A DNA stretch of 64,000 nucleotides from CAWJMD01 sp963700925 (GTDB taxonomy: Bacteria; Actinomycetota; Actinomycetes; Actinomycetales; CAWJMD01), in the NCBI GenBank assembly GCA_963700925.1, contig OY969553.1, positions 2,976,001 through 3,040,000 on the forward strand. Reading direction: 5' to 3'. Positions 1 to 9,576 of the stretch are shown piece after piece. Numbering within the stretch: the first letter of the stretch is position 1; each line of letters opens with the position of its first letter. The translations under genes were made by a program, and so were the position numbers. The notes under the pieces were generated by a model. The model had not been told where the DNA came from and made no database searches. It saw nothing but the letters and a program-made list of their open reading frames with translations.

Positions 1-549
1 AACCCACTTGTTGAAGGCCGAGCCGAAGTACGTGATCACGGTGGCGACCGCCACCGTCCGCATGGCCCACCCCGCGGCCTGGCTCAAGCCCGTGTCGGTG
101 AAGCGCGCGCGCCCGACGGTCGGCAGCACGAGGACGGCCACCATCAGCGCCATGTGGTCGTGGGAGACGTAGGAGAAGCCCTGCGAGTTCATCATCCACG
201 CGGTGAAGGTGACCGCGACTGTGCCGCCCGCCAGGCGTGGCAGCCGTCCCGTGGCCGCGACCAGGCAGCCCGCGATGGTCACCACGAGGAGCGCCCAGGC
301 CACCGGCACCGACGGCTCCGGGAACGGCAGCACCCGCGCGAACAGCGTCGGCTGGTACAGCGCCGGCGCGTACCCGTGCCCGATCACGTCGTTCGTCACG
401 TACAGCACGTCCCAGATGACGAAGAGGTAGATGGCCACCCTGAACACGGCGACGCGGGCAAGGGGGACGGGCGACAGCCACCAACCAGTGACGGCACGGC
501 CGGCCCGGCCGGCGCCACCCAACCGGCCTGCCTCGCTCACAGTGCTCAT
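1..549 (-). CDS. HTTM-like polytopic membrane protein (partial, C-terminus beyond window)
   Basis: The reading frame starts at ATG 549-547 and stays open to base 1, so at least 183 residues are visible and the C-terminus is missing. Hydrophobic segments alternate with short loops: after a basic start come LARVAVFRVAIYLF, then WALLVVTIAGCLVAA, then HMALMVAVLVLP and a segment ending YFGSAFNKW. The charge pattern and the Y-F-x-S-x-x-K ending resemble HTTM / vitamin K-dependent carboxylase-related membrane proteins; that assignment is from memory of the family and is moderate. The start overlaps the stop of the upstream gene by 4 nt, so it is the third gene of a translationally coupled operon with the DUF2330 gene. 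Its substrate is unknown. Confidence 0.6.
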   Translation of the reverse strand, partial: MSTVSEAGRLGGAGRAGRAVTGWWLSPVPLARVAVFRVAIYLFVIWDVLYVTNDVIGHGYAPALYQPTLFARVLPFPEPSVPVAWALLVVTIAGCLVAATGRLPRLAGGTVAVTFTAWMMNSQGFSYVSHDHMALMVAVLVLPTVGRARFTDTGLSQAAGWAMRTVAVATVITYFGSAFNKWV

Positions 550-1022
550 AGTGTGTCCTCGTCGCGGACGGTCCACGTGGCCAGCTCGGTGGTGCTGACC
601 TCGCCCGTCGGCCGACCGTCGGCGAGCTGGTAGCTGTCACGCATCAGGTACAGCTCGGTGTAGGGCGACTGGCTCGGGTGCAGGCCCGCGTGGGCGTCAG
701 CGAGAGCCTGCAGCAGCGACGGGTCCTCCAGCACGCGGCCCAGCTGGTTCTCGATCTCCGCCCGTCCCACACCGACGCCGGTCGGGTTGAGCGGCACGCG
801 CACCTGCTCCCCGTCGGCGGTGTCGGCGAGCACGTAGACCGAGTTGACCGGGCTGTTGGGGTCGCGTGCAGTGGCGTACTGCGACAGCGAGCCGAAGGGG
901 AACAGGTCGTTGTTGTCCTGCACCTGTCCCACGACGAGCATCGCGAGGGCGACGACGACCGCCGTGAGCCGCCACGTCACACCCAGCGGCCCGAGGCGGC
1001 GGACGGTCGCTCCCCCGGTCAT
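546..1022 (-). CDS. Small membrane-anchored protein of unknown function
   Basis: It encodes 158 residues from ATG 1022, which overlaps the stop of the DUF2330 gene by 4 nt (ATGA). A basic N-terminus is followed by one membrane segment (about residues 15-33, VTWRLTAVVVALAMLVVG). A roughly 120-residue soluble domain then begins QDNNDLFPFGSLSQYA and ends WTVRDEDTL. I do not recognise the soluble domain. Its position between a DUF2330 gene and an HTTM-like gene, with both junctions overlapping, makes co-translation and a shared membrane or cell-surface role likely, but this is inference from context. A longer open frame upstream of 1022 reads through the DUF2330 gene out of phase and is a shadow. 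Confidence 0.75.
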   Translation of the reverse strand: MTGGATVRRLGPLGVTWRLTAVVVALAMLVVGQVQDNNDLFPFGSLSQYATARDPNSPVNSVYVLADTADGEQVRVPLNPTGVGVGRAEIENQLGRVLEDPSLLQALADAHAGLHPSQSPYTELYLMRDSYQLADGRPTGEVSTTELATWTVRDEDTL

Positions 1023-2101
1023 GGGCCGAAGGGTAGCCGTGCGCGGCGCCGGTTCCGGAGCACCAGGCCGACGACCGCCACGACCAGGAGCAGCACCATG
1101 GCCACCGTCAGGGCCAGGCCAGTGACCCATCCGCGGTCGTCGACGACCACGTCGACCTGCTGGAACGGCTCGTCGTCGCCGGCCTGGGCGAACACGTAGT
1201 CGTCGGTGATCTGGTCCGGCACGAAGAACGTGTCGTCCCAGCGGGTCAGGTAGTCGGTGCCGTCGGCGAGGTGCGAGCTCAGCGGTTCGCCGGCCTGCTG
1301 GGCGGTCACCCGTCCGGCGAAAGCGATCGTCGACTCGCTGCCCGTCGGGTGCGTCGACGGCTCCACCTTGTGGTCGGCGAGCACGTAGAGACGCACCTGC
1401 TGTGGCACGTCGGCGCCGCGGGAGAGCTGCATCGGGTAGACGAGCTCGTCGGTGTCGAAGGCGATCGCCAGCGGCGTGATGTCGCCGTTGCCGAGGCCGG
1501 CGTCGCCCTCCGGAGCGAGCCGCGCGGCGACCACCTCCCAGCCGTCGGAGGTGTAGGCGTCGAGGCCCGACGCGGTCGCGTGCGACAGCACGAAGCCGTT
1601 CGACTCCAGCCACTCCGCCACCGCGCCCGAGTCGGTGCCCGCGAGGCGCGCCACCTCGAACGGGCCGATGCGGGTGCTCTCGCGCACCTCCACGCCGCCC
1701 CCTGGTGCGCCCGCCGTGTCGCCGCCGCCCGCGCCGAAGAGGTCGGTGAAGAAGGAGAGGTTCGGCGTCCAGTCGGTGCGGTGCTCGACCCGCGGTGCGG
1801 TCAGGCGCTCCAGGGTGTCGAAGACCTGGCCCTCGCCGAGGGACACCTCGGCAGTCGTGGGGACGGGCAGCACCCACGCCGCCTCCGACGAGGTGCCCTG
1901 GACGTCGAGCTTCATCACGATCTGCTCGGTGCTGCCGTCGAAGCGCACCAGCGACGTCTCACCGGCCACCGCGGCGTCGCCCTCCGACGGCAGGTAGGCC
2001 CCGCACCCGCAGGCGGCCGACGGCGCGACCAGCCCGGCGAAGGTCAGCGCGGTGGCTCCGGCCCAGGCAATGGCCGCCCGTCGTCCCCAGTCGCCACCCA
2101 T
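1019..2101 (-). CDS. DUF2330 domain-containing exported membrane protein
   Basis: The product has 360 residues. I place the start at ATG 2101, because the upstream in-frame codons only translate the 11-nt tandem repeats. A signal sequence (about residues 8-28) ends in SAACGCGAYLP, matching the cysteine-rich start of DUF2330 proteins. The body contains the family's typical stretches (WVLPVPTTAEVSLGEGQVFD, LYVLADHK). One C-terminal transmembrane helix (VAMVLLLVVAVVGLVL) and a basic tail close it. The protein is therefore probably anchored with its large domain outside the cytoplasm. It is the first gene of a minus-strand operon with two membrane genes. The family has no established activity. 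It is divergent from groEL, so the repeat array between them lies in both upstream regions. Confidence 0.82.
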   Translation of the reverse strand: MGGDWGRRAAIAWAGATALTFAGLVAPSAACGCGAYLPSEGDAAVAGETSLVRFDGSTEQIVMKLDVQGTSSEAAWVLPVPTTAEVSLGEGQVFDTLERLTAPRVEHRTDWTPNLSFFTDLFGAGGGDTAGAPGGGVEVRESTRIGPFEVARLAGTDSGAVAEWLESNGFVLSHATASGLDAYTSDGWEVVAARLAPEGDAGLGNGDITPLAIAFDTDELVYPMQLSRGADVPQQVRLYVLADHKVEPSTHPTGSESTIAFAGRVTAQQAGEPLSSHLADGTDYLTRWDDTFFVPDQITDDYVFAQAGDDEPFQQVDVVVDDRGWVTGLALTVAMVLLLVVAVVGLVLRNRRRARLPFGP

Positions 2102-2123
2102 GGCGAAAGGTTGCCACAGGGCC

Positions 2124-2200
2124 CTGCCGACTCCCTGCCGACTCCTTGCCGACTCCCTGCCGACTCCCTGCCGACTCCCTGCCGACTCCTTGCCGACTCC
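2124..2200. repeat. Seven tandem copies of an 11-nt repeat upstream of groEL
   Basis: Seven contiguous units of CTGCCGACTCC (two begin TTGCCGACTCC) fill exactly 77 nt: 2124-2134, 2135-2145, 2146-2156, 2157-2167, 2168-2178, 2179-2189 and 2190-2200. The period is about one DNA helical turn, so all units face the same side of the helix. The array lies between the start of the DUF2330 gene (2101) and the first CIRCE element (2208). Whether it binds protein or is a neutral slippage array cannot be told from sequence. Confidence 0.95.
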
Positions 2201-2207
2201 AAGGCGG

Positions 2208-2234
2208 CTTGCACTCACACCACCAGAGTGCTAA
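2208..2234 (+). promoter_or_regulatory. CIRCE operator 1 (HrcA site), imperfect
   Basis: CTTGCACTC (2208-2216), a 9-nt spacer and GAGTGCTAA (2226-2234) form the CIRCE inverted repeat. The right arm is the exact consensus and the left arm matches 7 of 9. HrcA binds this element to repress chaperone genes. A TTGCAC at 2209 could also act as a -35 with CTAACT at 2231 as a weak -10. Confidence 0.9.
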
Positions 2235-2242
2235 CTATTGAC

Positions 2243-2269
2243 CTGGCACTCACGCACGCCGAGTGCCAG
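2243..2269 (+). promoter_or_regulatory. CIRCE operator 2 (HrcA site), perfect inverted repeat
   Basis: CTGGCACTC (2243-2251), a 9-nt spacer and GAGTGCCAG (2261-2269) are perfectly symmetric and match the actinobacterial CIRCE variant. The centre lies 35 nt downstream of the first CIRCE, so two HrcA dimers could sit in tandem over the groEL promoter and leader. A TTGACC at 2238-2243 overlaps its left edge. Confidence 0.92.
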
Positions 2270-2389
2270 AGGTCCGACCCCAGTGAGGGCCGCACCGCCG
2301 GTGCACAGGGCACCAGCGGGGCCGCCCGTCCGTCGCGGGCGCTGGTTCGGCCACTACCCCAGCCACCCGTTTCGGGAGGAACCACACAG

Positions 2390-4015
<1,626 letters not shown>

Positions 4016-4046
4016 GTCCCGGCTGCCGATAGCACCACGGACGCCC

Positions 4047-4084
4047 GGACGGGGCGGTCCTCCTCGCGGAGGGCCGCCCCGTCC
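4047..4084 (+). terminator. Intrinsic terminator after groEL
   Basis: GGACGGGGCGG and CCGCCCCGTCC form an 11-bp perfect GC stem around a loop that can itself pair (TCCTC...GAGG). It is followed by a short T-rich stretch (GTCGTTTCCCTT). It lies 32 nt after the groEL stop. Confidence 0.85.
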
Positions 4085-4106
4085 GTCGTTTCCCTTGCCT
4101 TGACCC

Positions 4107-4158
4107 TTGACAGGGTCGTCACGGGGGGTGACACTCCTCGCAGGTAAAAGGATTTACC
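4107..4158 (+). promoter_or_regulatory. lacI-type gene promoter with GGTAAA-N4-TTTACC operator
   Basis: TTGACA (4107-4112), a 17-nt spacer and GACACT (4130-4135) form a plausible promoter. The perfect inverted repeat GGTAAAAGGATTTACC (4143-4158) falls just where transcription would start. Its size and symmetry suit a LacI-family operator, so autoregulation by the adjacent regulator and control of the sugar operon by read-through are likely. Confidence 0.65.
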
Positions 4159-4186
4159 GACGCGGTCCAGTCCCCCCGGAGGCGAG

Positions 4187-5212
4187 ATGGTCCGGCCTGG
4201 CATCAAGGACGTGGCCCGAGCGGCCGGCGTCTCCATGACCACGGTGTCCCTCGTCCTCAACGGCAAGGACGGCGGACGGATCAGCGACTCGACTCGGCGC
4301 CGCGTTCACGACGTGGTGGCCTCGCTCGGCTACGCACCGAACTCGCTCGCCCAGGGCCTCCGCGCGCAGCGGAGCCAGACCATCGGGTTCCTGTCCGACC
4401 GGATCACCACAACCCCCTTCGCCGTCTCCATGGTCCAAGCGGCGCAGGAGGCCGCCTGGAGGCGCGGGTACCTGCTCTTCCTTCTTGACACAGGAGGCGA
4501 TCGGGAGATCGAGGCCGCCGCGGTGGCGCAGCTGCACCAGCAACAGGTGGCCGGAATCGTCTACGCCTCGATGTTCCACCAGGTGGTACCGGCCCCTGGG
4601 GGGCTTCCGGACGACGCTGTCTTTCTCGACGCGCGCCCGGAGGGCGGGGGGTTCCGATCGGTCGTGCCGGACGACCGGGGCGGAGCGCGGGCAGCCACCT
4701 TCGAGCTGTTGGATCAGGGGCACCGCCGGATCGCGTTCGTCGACGATGAACGTGCGCCAGTGGCCTCCGAACTGCGGCTGCTGGGGTACCAGGACGCACT
4801 CTCGGAGCGCGGCGTGCCCTTCGACCCCGCCTTGCACGTCACCGGTGGGTCGGCCGCCTCGGGTGGCCTCGCCGCTGCCGGTGAGCTGCTGGACCGGCCG
4901 CCCGACGAGCGGCCGACGGGGATCTTCTGCTTCAACGACCGGATGGCGATGGGCGCCTACCGCGCAGCACGGCACCGGGACCTCGAGATCGCCCGCGATG
5001 TGTCGATCGTCGGATACGACGACCAGCAGTACATCGCCGCGGACCTGGATCCACCACTCACGACCGTCGCCCTTCCTCACCGGGAGATGGGGACCTGGGC
5101 GATCGAGACGCTCCTCGACAGGCCGGAGCCGGACGAGGAGAGGACGACCGAGACGGTGCTGATGCCGTGCCCGATCGTCCGTCGGGAGTCAGTAGGCCCG
5201 CCGCCGGGGTGA
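4187..5212 (+). CDS. LacI-family transcriptional regulator of the sugar operon
   Basis: The product has 341 residues. An N-terminal LacI helix-turn-helix (residues about 4-50, IKDVARAAGVSMTTVSLVLNG, with the hinge region LGYAPNSLAQGLR) precedes a periplasmic-binding-protein-like effector domain. The effector domain contains FCFNDRMAMGAYRAA and DVSIVGYDDQQYIAADLDPPLTTV, the segments conserved in sugar-sensing members. It starts at ATG 4187 after CCGGAGG. It heads a plus-strand run of a binding protein, two permeases and a glycosidase, so the expected effector is the transported sugar or a derivative. The GGTAAA/TTTACC palindrome immediately upstream is the probable operator. Confidence 0.93.
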   Translation: MVRPGIKDVARAAGVSMTTVSLVLNGKDGGRISDSTRRRVHDVVASLGYAPNSLAQGLRAQRSQTIGFLSDRITTTPFAVSMVQAAQEAAWRRGYLLFLLDTGGDREIEAAAVAQLHQQQVAGIVYASMFHQVVPAPGGLPDDAVFLDARPEGGGFRSVVPDDRGGARAATFELLDQGHRRIAFVDDERAPVASELRLLGYQDALSERGVPFDPALHVTGGSAASGGLAAAGELLDRPPDERPTGIFCFNDRMAMGAYRAARHRDLEIARDVSIVGYDDQQYIAADLDPPLTTVALPHREMGTWAIETLLDRPEPDEERTTETVLMPCPIVRRESVGPPPG

Positions 5213-5323
5213 CCTTGCCTCGGACCACCCGGCGGCGGGTTGTGCACATCACGTGCCCGTCACCCGACGGTCACGCAGTTCGGGGTCGCGACCTGGCAGT
5301 CGCGCCCCACGAAAGGAGTCACG

Positions 5324-6613
5324 GTGCACCGCAATTCCTGGACGACCATGCTAGCCGTCGCCGCAGTGGCGGGTCTGACCCTGACCGGTTGCGGCCGGGC
5401 AGGCGAAGGCGGCGGAGGGGACGGCGCGGGACCCACCGAGCTCACGCTGTGGACCCACTCGGCGGGCAACCCGGCCGAGCTCGAAGTCCTCGAAGGGATC
5501 ATCTCGGACTTCAATGACTCCCAGGACGAGTACGTCGTCGTGGAGGAGTCCTTCCCTCAAGGTGCCTACAACGACGCAGTGGTGGCCGCTGCTGCGGCAG
5601 GTGACCTGCCGTGCCTGCTCGACATGGACGGCCCGATCGTGCCGAACTGGGCATGGGCCGGGTACCTCGCGCCGCTCGAGCTGCCGACCGAGATCACCGA
5701 CGCCTTGCTACCGACAGCCCTCGGCACGTACAAGGACGAGATCTATGCGGCGGGCTACTGGGACGCAGCGCTCTCGGTGTTCGCCCGCAAGTCGGTTCTC
5801 GACGAGAACGGCATCCGGGTCCCGACCACCGCGGACCCGTGGACGCGCGACGAGTTCGACCAGGCTCTGGTGACCCTCAAGGGAGCAGGGTTCGACACGC
5901 CCCTTGATATCGGAGCCGAGGACACCGGTGAGTGGTGGGCGTACGCGTACTCACCGATGCTCCAGAGTGCCGGCGGTGACCTCATCGACCGCGACGAGTA
6001 CCAGAGCGCCGACGGCGTGCTCAACGGCTCCGAGGCGGTGGACTTCTTCTCGTGGTTCCAGAGCCTGTTCGAGCGAGGCCTGACCAGCAACGGCGGAGCC
6101 GTCGGCAACGACGAGTTCAACAACGGTGACGTGGGCCTCAGCTACACCGGGGTCTGGAACGCCCAGGGCTCACTGGACGCAGTCGGTGAGGACCTGCTGA
6201 TCCTCCCGCCCCCCGACCTCGGCGAGGGCCCGAAGATCGGTGGCGCGTCGTGGCAGTGGGGCATCTCCTCGGCCTGCGACGACGTCGAAGGAGCCCGTCA
6301 GTACCTCGAGTTCTCGTTCGACCCGAAGTACATCACGGAGTTCAGCGACAACCAGATCGTGATCCCGGCCACAGACGAGGCTGTCGAGTCGTCGAAGAAC
6401 TTCGCGGAGGGTTCGCCCCTGCGTCCGTTCCTCGAGTTCTCCAAGGAGTTCGCCGTGCAGCGCCCTCCGACACCTGCGTACCCCGTCATCTCCAGCACGT
6501 TCGAGAAGGCGGCCAAGGACATCATGAACGGCGCCGACGTGCAGACCGCGCTCGACCAGGCGGTACAGGAGATCGACGCCAACATCTCGTCGAACGACGG
6601 GTACGGCCTCTAG
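5324..6613 (+). CDS. ABC transporter sugar-binding lipoprotein
   Basis: The product is a 429-residue extracellular solute-binding protein of the carbohydrate type. I choose GTG 5324, 5 nt after AAAGGAG; this places the lipobox LTGC with Cys23 correctly after a basic N-terminus and hydrophobic core, so the protein is lipid-anchored on the outer face of the membrane. The mature part begins with a Gly-rich linker and then TELTLWTHSAGNPAELEVLE, the usual opening of family-1 sugar-binding proteins. W-rich stretches (WAWAGY, GEWWAYAYSPM, GASWQWGISSA) may stack on sugar rings. It delivers ligand to the two permeases encoded next. The exact sugar cannot be read, but the hydrolase downstream points to a fructoside-type oligosaccharide. 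Confidence 0.93.
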   Translation: MHRNSWTTMLAVAAVAGLTLTGCGRAGEGGGGDGAGPTELTLWTHSAGNPAELEVLEGIISDFNDSQDEYVVVEESFPQGAYNDAVVAAAAAGDLPCLLDMDGPIVPNWAWAGYLAPLELPTEITDALLPTALGTYKDEIYAAGYWDAALSVFARKSVLDENGIRVPTTADPWTRDEFDQALVTLKGAGFDTPLDIGAEDTGEWWAYAYSPMLQSAGGDLIDRDEYQSADGVLNGSEAVDFFSWFQSLFERGLTSNGGAVGNDEFNNGDVGLSYTGVWNAQGSLDAVGEDLLILPPPDLGEGPKIGGASWQWGISSACDDVEGARQYLEFSFDPKYITEFSDNQIVIPATDEAVESSKNFAEGSPLRPFLEFSKEFAVQRPPTPAYPVISSTFEKAAKDIMNGADVQTALDQAVQEIDANISSNDGYGL

Positions 6614-6678
6614 CCGGTACCCCTCCCTGCCCGGCGTCCGGGGTGCTCGCCACCCCGGACGCCACCTGGAGGTCTGTC

Positions 6679-7638
6679 ATGACCCTGCCCGCCCAAGAGG
6701 CACCGCGTGTCCTCGCCACCCCCGCCCGACCGGACCCCGCTGCCGCGCCCGCCCGTCCACGCCGAGGGGTCGAAAGGCACCGTTCCGCCTACGTTCTCGT
6801 TGCGCCAGCAGTGTTCCTACTGGTGCTCTTCCTGGTCGTCCCCGTGTTGCTGGCGTTCGGCCTGTCATTCACCAATGCGCGGCTGATCTCGCCGAACCCG
6901 CCGCGATTCGTCGGCTTCGACAACTTCACCCGGGCGCTCGCCGACGACCCGGTCTTCACCCGGTCCCTGATCAACACCTTCGTGTTCGCTGTGGTGGTGG
7001 TGCCCGTGCAGGCCGCCCTCGGCCTGTTGCTCGCCCTGCTGGTCAACCAGAAGGTGCGCGGCGTGACCGCGTTCCGCGTCGTGTACTTCGTCCCGGTCGT
7101 GACGTCGATCGTCGTCGTCTCGATCTTGTGGAAGTTCATGTACCAGGACCAGGGGCTGGTGAACGCAACGATCAACTCCATCACCTTCGGCGCCTGGGAC
7201 GGGACAGCCTGGCTGAACAACACGTCCACGGCACTGCCGGCGATCATCGTGATGTCGATCTGGCAGGCCGTCGGGTTCCACATGATCATCTGGCTGTCGG
7301 GCCTGCAGACGATCCCGGCCGAGCTGTACGAGGCGGCGTCGATGGACGGTGCCAGCAAGCTGCAGCAGTTCGTCAACGTGACGTGGCCAGGCCTGCGTTC
7401 CACAGCGGTGTTCATCCTCGTGACGATCACGATCGCGTGCCTCGGCCTGTTCTCACAGATCGTCGTCATGACTCAGGGCGGGCCGATCAACGCCACCACC
7501 ACGATCGTCTACCACGCGTTCCGCACCGGCTACCAGCAGCAACAGGTCGGCTACGGGGCGGCGCTGTCCCTGATCTTCTTCGTCCTGGTGCTCGCCGTTG
7601 CGATGGTGCAGCGCCGCCTGACCCGAGAGAAGGACTGA
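6679..7638 (+). CDS. ABC sugar transporter permease (MalF/UgpA type)
   Basis: The product has 319 residues with six predicted membrane segments, starting at ATG 6679 after TGGAGG. The first helix is AYVLVAPAVFLLVLFLVVPVLLAFGLSF. The cytoplasmic EAA loop reads ELYEAASMDGASKLQQFVNVTWPGL, the contact site for the transport ATPase. It forms the inner-membrane channel as a heterodimer with the next gene product. The intergenic gaps on either side (65 and 3 nt) support one operon. A proline/alanine-rich 35-residue N-terminal extension precedes the first helix. Confidence 0.94.
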   Translation: MTLPAQEAPRVLATPARPDPAAAPARPRRGVERHRSAYVLVAPAVFLLVLFLVVPVLLAFGLSFTNARLISPNPPRFVGFDNFTRALADDPVFTRSLINTFVFAVVVVPVQAALGLLLALLVNQKVRGVTAFRVVYFVPVVTSIVVVSILWKFMYQDQGLVNATINSITFGAWDGTAWLNNTSTALPAIIVMSIWQAVGFHMIIWLSGLQTIPAELYEAASMDGASKLQQFVNVTWPGLRSTAVFILVTITIACLGLFSQIVVMTQGGPINATTTIVYHAFRTGYQQQQVGYGAALSLIFFVLVLAVAMVQRRLTREKD

Positions 7639-7641
7639 GCC

Positions 7642-8571
7642 ATGGCAGTTCTCGACCGACCCGTCGCTAGCGGCAAAGCGCCTGCGTCGCGCCCTTCGGG
7701 GGACGGAGGAAAGCGCCGCTATCTCACGTACCTGCCGATGACCGTCCTCGCGGTGTTCTTCCTGTTCCCTCTGTTGTTCATGGTGGTCTCGAGCCTCAAG
7801 CCGGACGGGCAGATCTTCTCCGACGTGCGGTCGCTCAAGGCATTCCTGCCGGTAGGTGACATCTCCTTCGACAACTACGTGGGGGTGTTCGACCGTGTCC
7901 CGGTAGCGCGCTTCATGTTCAACTCGGTCTTCGTGACCGTCGTGACGGTCGGCCTCGGTCTGGTGGTGAACAGCATGGCCGGCTTCGCCCTGGCGAGGAT
8001 GGAGTGGCGGGGTCGCAAACTCGTCCTGATCGGGGTCATCGCCACCCTGATCATCCCGTTCGAGACGATCGCGGTGCCGATGACTTACCTGGTGTCGAAG
8101 CTGCCCTGGATCGTGTTCGAGGGCGGCGTACCGCTGTACGACATCGGGTGGCTGAACTCGTACCACGTGCAGATCATTCCGTTCGTCGCCAACGCCTTCG
8201 CCATCTTCCTGTTCACGCAGTACTTCTCGACGATTCCCAAGGAGCTGGACGAGGCTGCGCGTATCGACGGGTGCGGCTGGTTCACGATCTACCGGAGGAT
8301 CATCTGCCCGCTGGCCGGCCCCGCCTTTGCGACCGTCGCGATCCTGAACTTCCTGGCGGTGTGGAACGCCTTCCTGTGGCCGCTGATGGTGGTGCAGAAG
8401 GAAGAGCTGCGCCCGGTCATGGTGGGCATGCAGTACTTCTTCCAGCTCGACACGGTATGGGGCGAGGTGATGGCGTACACGACCCTCATCACGATTCCGG
8501 TGCTGGTCATGTTCCTGACGTTCCAGCGCGCCTTCGTCAGCAGCATCGCCTCCAGCGGGCTGAAGGGATGA
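7642..8571 (+). CDS. ABC sugar transporter permease (MalG/UgpE type)
   Basis: The product has 309 residues with about six membrane helices, the first being MTVLAVFFLFPLLFMVVSSLKPDGQIF. The EAA loop ELDEAARIDGCGWFTIYRRIICPLAGPA is typical of the second permease in carbohydrate uptake systems. It starts 3 nt after the previous stop and ends 3 nt before the hydrolase gene. No ATP-binding subunit is encoded anywhere nearby. Such operons in actinobacteria usually borrow a shared ATPase of the MsiK type, so I infer the same here. Confidence 0.94.
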   Translation: MAVLDRPVASGKAPASRPSGDGGKRRYLTYLPMTVLAVFFLFPLLFMVVSSLKPDGQIFSDVRSLKAFLPVGDISFDNYVGVFDRVPVARFMFNSVFVTVVTVGLGLVVNSMAGFALARMEWRGRKLVLIGVIATLIIPFETIAVPMTYLVSKLPWIVFEGGVPLYDIGWLNSYHVQIIPFVANAFAIFLFTQYFSTIPKELDEAARIDGCGWFTIYRRIICPLAGPAFATVAILNFLAVWNAFLWPLMVVQKEELRPVMVGMQYFFQLDTVWGEVMAYTTLITIPVLVMFLTFQRAFVSSIASSGLKG

Positions 8572-8574
8572 GCA

Positions 8575-9576
8575 GTGCTGCGACTTCCTGACCACTGGGT
8601 CTGGGACAGCTGGCCCGTGGACGACGGCGAGGACCACCACCTGTTCTTCCTTCGCGCCTCCCGGGCGCTGATCGACCCCGAGCGGCGGCACAAGCGCGCC
8701 TCCGTCGGGCACGCCCGGTCTCGGGACTGGAAGAGCTGGGAGCTGCTGCCCGACGCGATGGTGGGCTCGGACTCGCCCGCCTGGGACGACATGGCGATCT
8801 GGACCGGCTCCGTCGTCAAGGGCCACGACAGCGTATGGCACTTGTTCTATACCGGAGTCAGCAGGGCGGAACGCGGTCTGGTGCAACGCATCGGGCTCGC
8901 CGTCTCCGAGGACCTCATGGTCTGGAATCGGGTTGGTGATGGCCCGCTGCTGGAGGCCGATCCGCAGTGGTACGAGAAGCTGGATCTCGACGCGTGGATC
9001 GACGAGGCATGGCGCGACCCGTGGGTGTTCGCGGACCCTGACGGCGACGGCTGGCACATGCTGATCACCGCGCGCTCGCCCCACGGTCCGGCGACGGGGC
9101 GCAGCGTGATCGGTCATGCCCGCAGCGCGGACCTGCGCACTTGGGAGGTGCAGCCCCCGTTGTCCGAGCCGTCCGGCTTCGGACAGCTGGAGGTCCCGCA
9201 AAGCCTCATGATCGACGGACGGCCACACCTGGTCTTCTCGTGCTGGCCGGAGCGGATGGACGACAGGCGTCGTGCTCTCGACCTCGTCGGCGGGGTGCAC
9301 GTCGTGCCCGGGAAGACCCTCCTCGGGCCGTGGGATCTCGACGCCGCGGTACCCCTCGACCACCCGAGCCTGTATGCCGCACACCTGGTTCAGGAGGATT
9401 CCGGGCAGTGGTCAGCACTCGGCTTCCGCGACCGGGAGGACGGCGTCTTCGTGGGTGAGATCGCTGACCCTGTTCCCCTGGTGGTCGGCACGGACGGCGC
9501 CATCCGTGTCGCGCCGCGCCGGCCACCTGCGAAGGGGTGGGCTATGGAGTCGGCGTCCCGCCCATCTCCGCCTTGA
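8575..9576 (+). CDS. Glycoside hydrolase, GH32/GH68-like five-bladed propeller enzyme
   Basis: The product has 333 residues from GTG 8575, without a signal peptide, so it is a cytoplasmic enzyme. Motifs fit a clan GH-J/GH43-like fold. An N-terminal WVWDSWPVDDGEDHHLFFL stands where the nucleophile aspartate block lies. WRDPWVFADPDGDGWHMLITA is the RDP block that stabilises the transition state. GQLEVPQSL is a candidate acid/base glutamate block. It probably cleaves the imported oligosaccharide, with beta-fructosides the first guess; the motifs are divergent, so specificity is uncertain. Its last 35 nt overlap the 3' end of the convergent lipoprotein gene. The C-terminal tail after PLVVGTDGAIRVAPRRPP looks non-conserved. 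Confidence 0.8.
   Translation: MLRLPDHWVWDSWPVDDGEDHHLFFLRASRALIDPERRHKRASVGHARSRDWKSWELLPDAMVGSDSPAWDDMAIWTGSVVKGHDSVWHLFYTGVSRAERGLVQRIGLAVSEDLMVWNRVGDGPLLEADPQWYEKLDLDAWIDEAWRDPWVFADPDGDGWHMLITARSPHGPATGRSVIGHARSADLRTWEVQPPLSEPSGFGQLEVPQSLMIDGRPHLVFSCWPERMDDRRRALDLVGGVHVVPGKTLLGPWDLDAAVPLDHPSLYAAHLVQEDSGQWSALGFRDREDGVFVGEIADPVPLVVGTDGAIRVAPRRPPAKGWAMESASRPSPP

Noticed and set aside
1271..2389. Long upstream extension of the groEL frame (open to 1271)
   Set aside because: It translates the antisense of the DUF2330 gene, the 11-nt repeats and the CIRCE sites. GroEL length, ribosome binding site and start sequence all fit ATG 2390.
7453..9384. 643-residue minus-strand ORF over the permease and hydrolase genes
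   Set aside because: Its His/Arg/Asp-rich composition is typical of antisense shadow frames and it opposes three well-supported genes.
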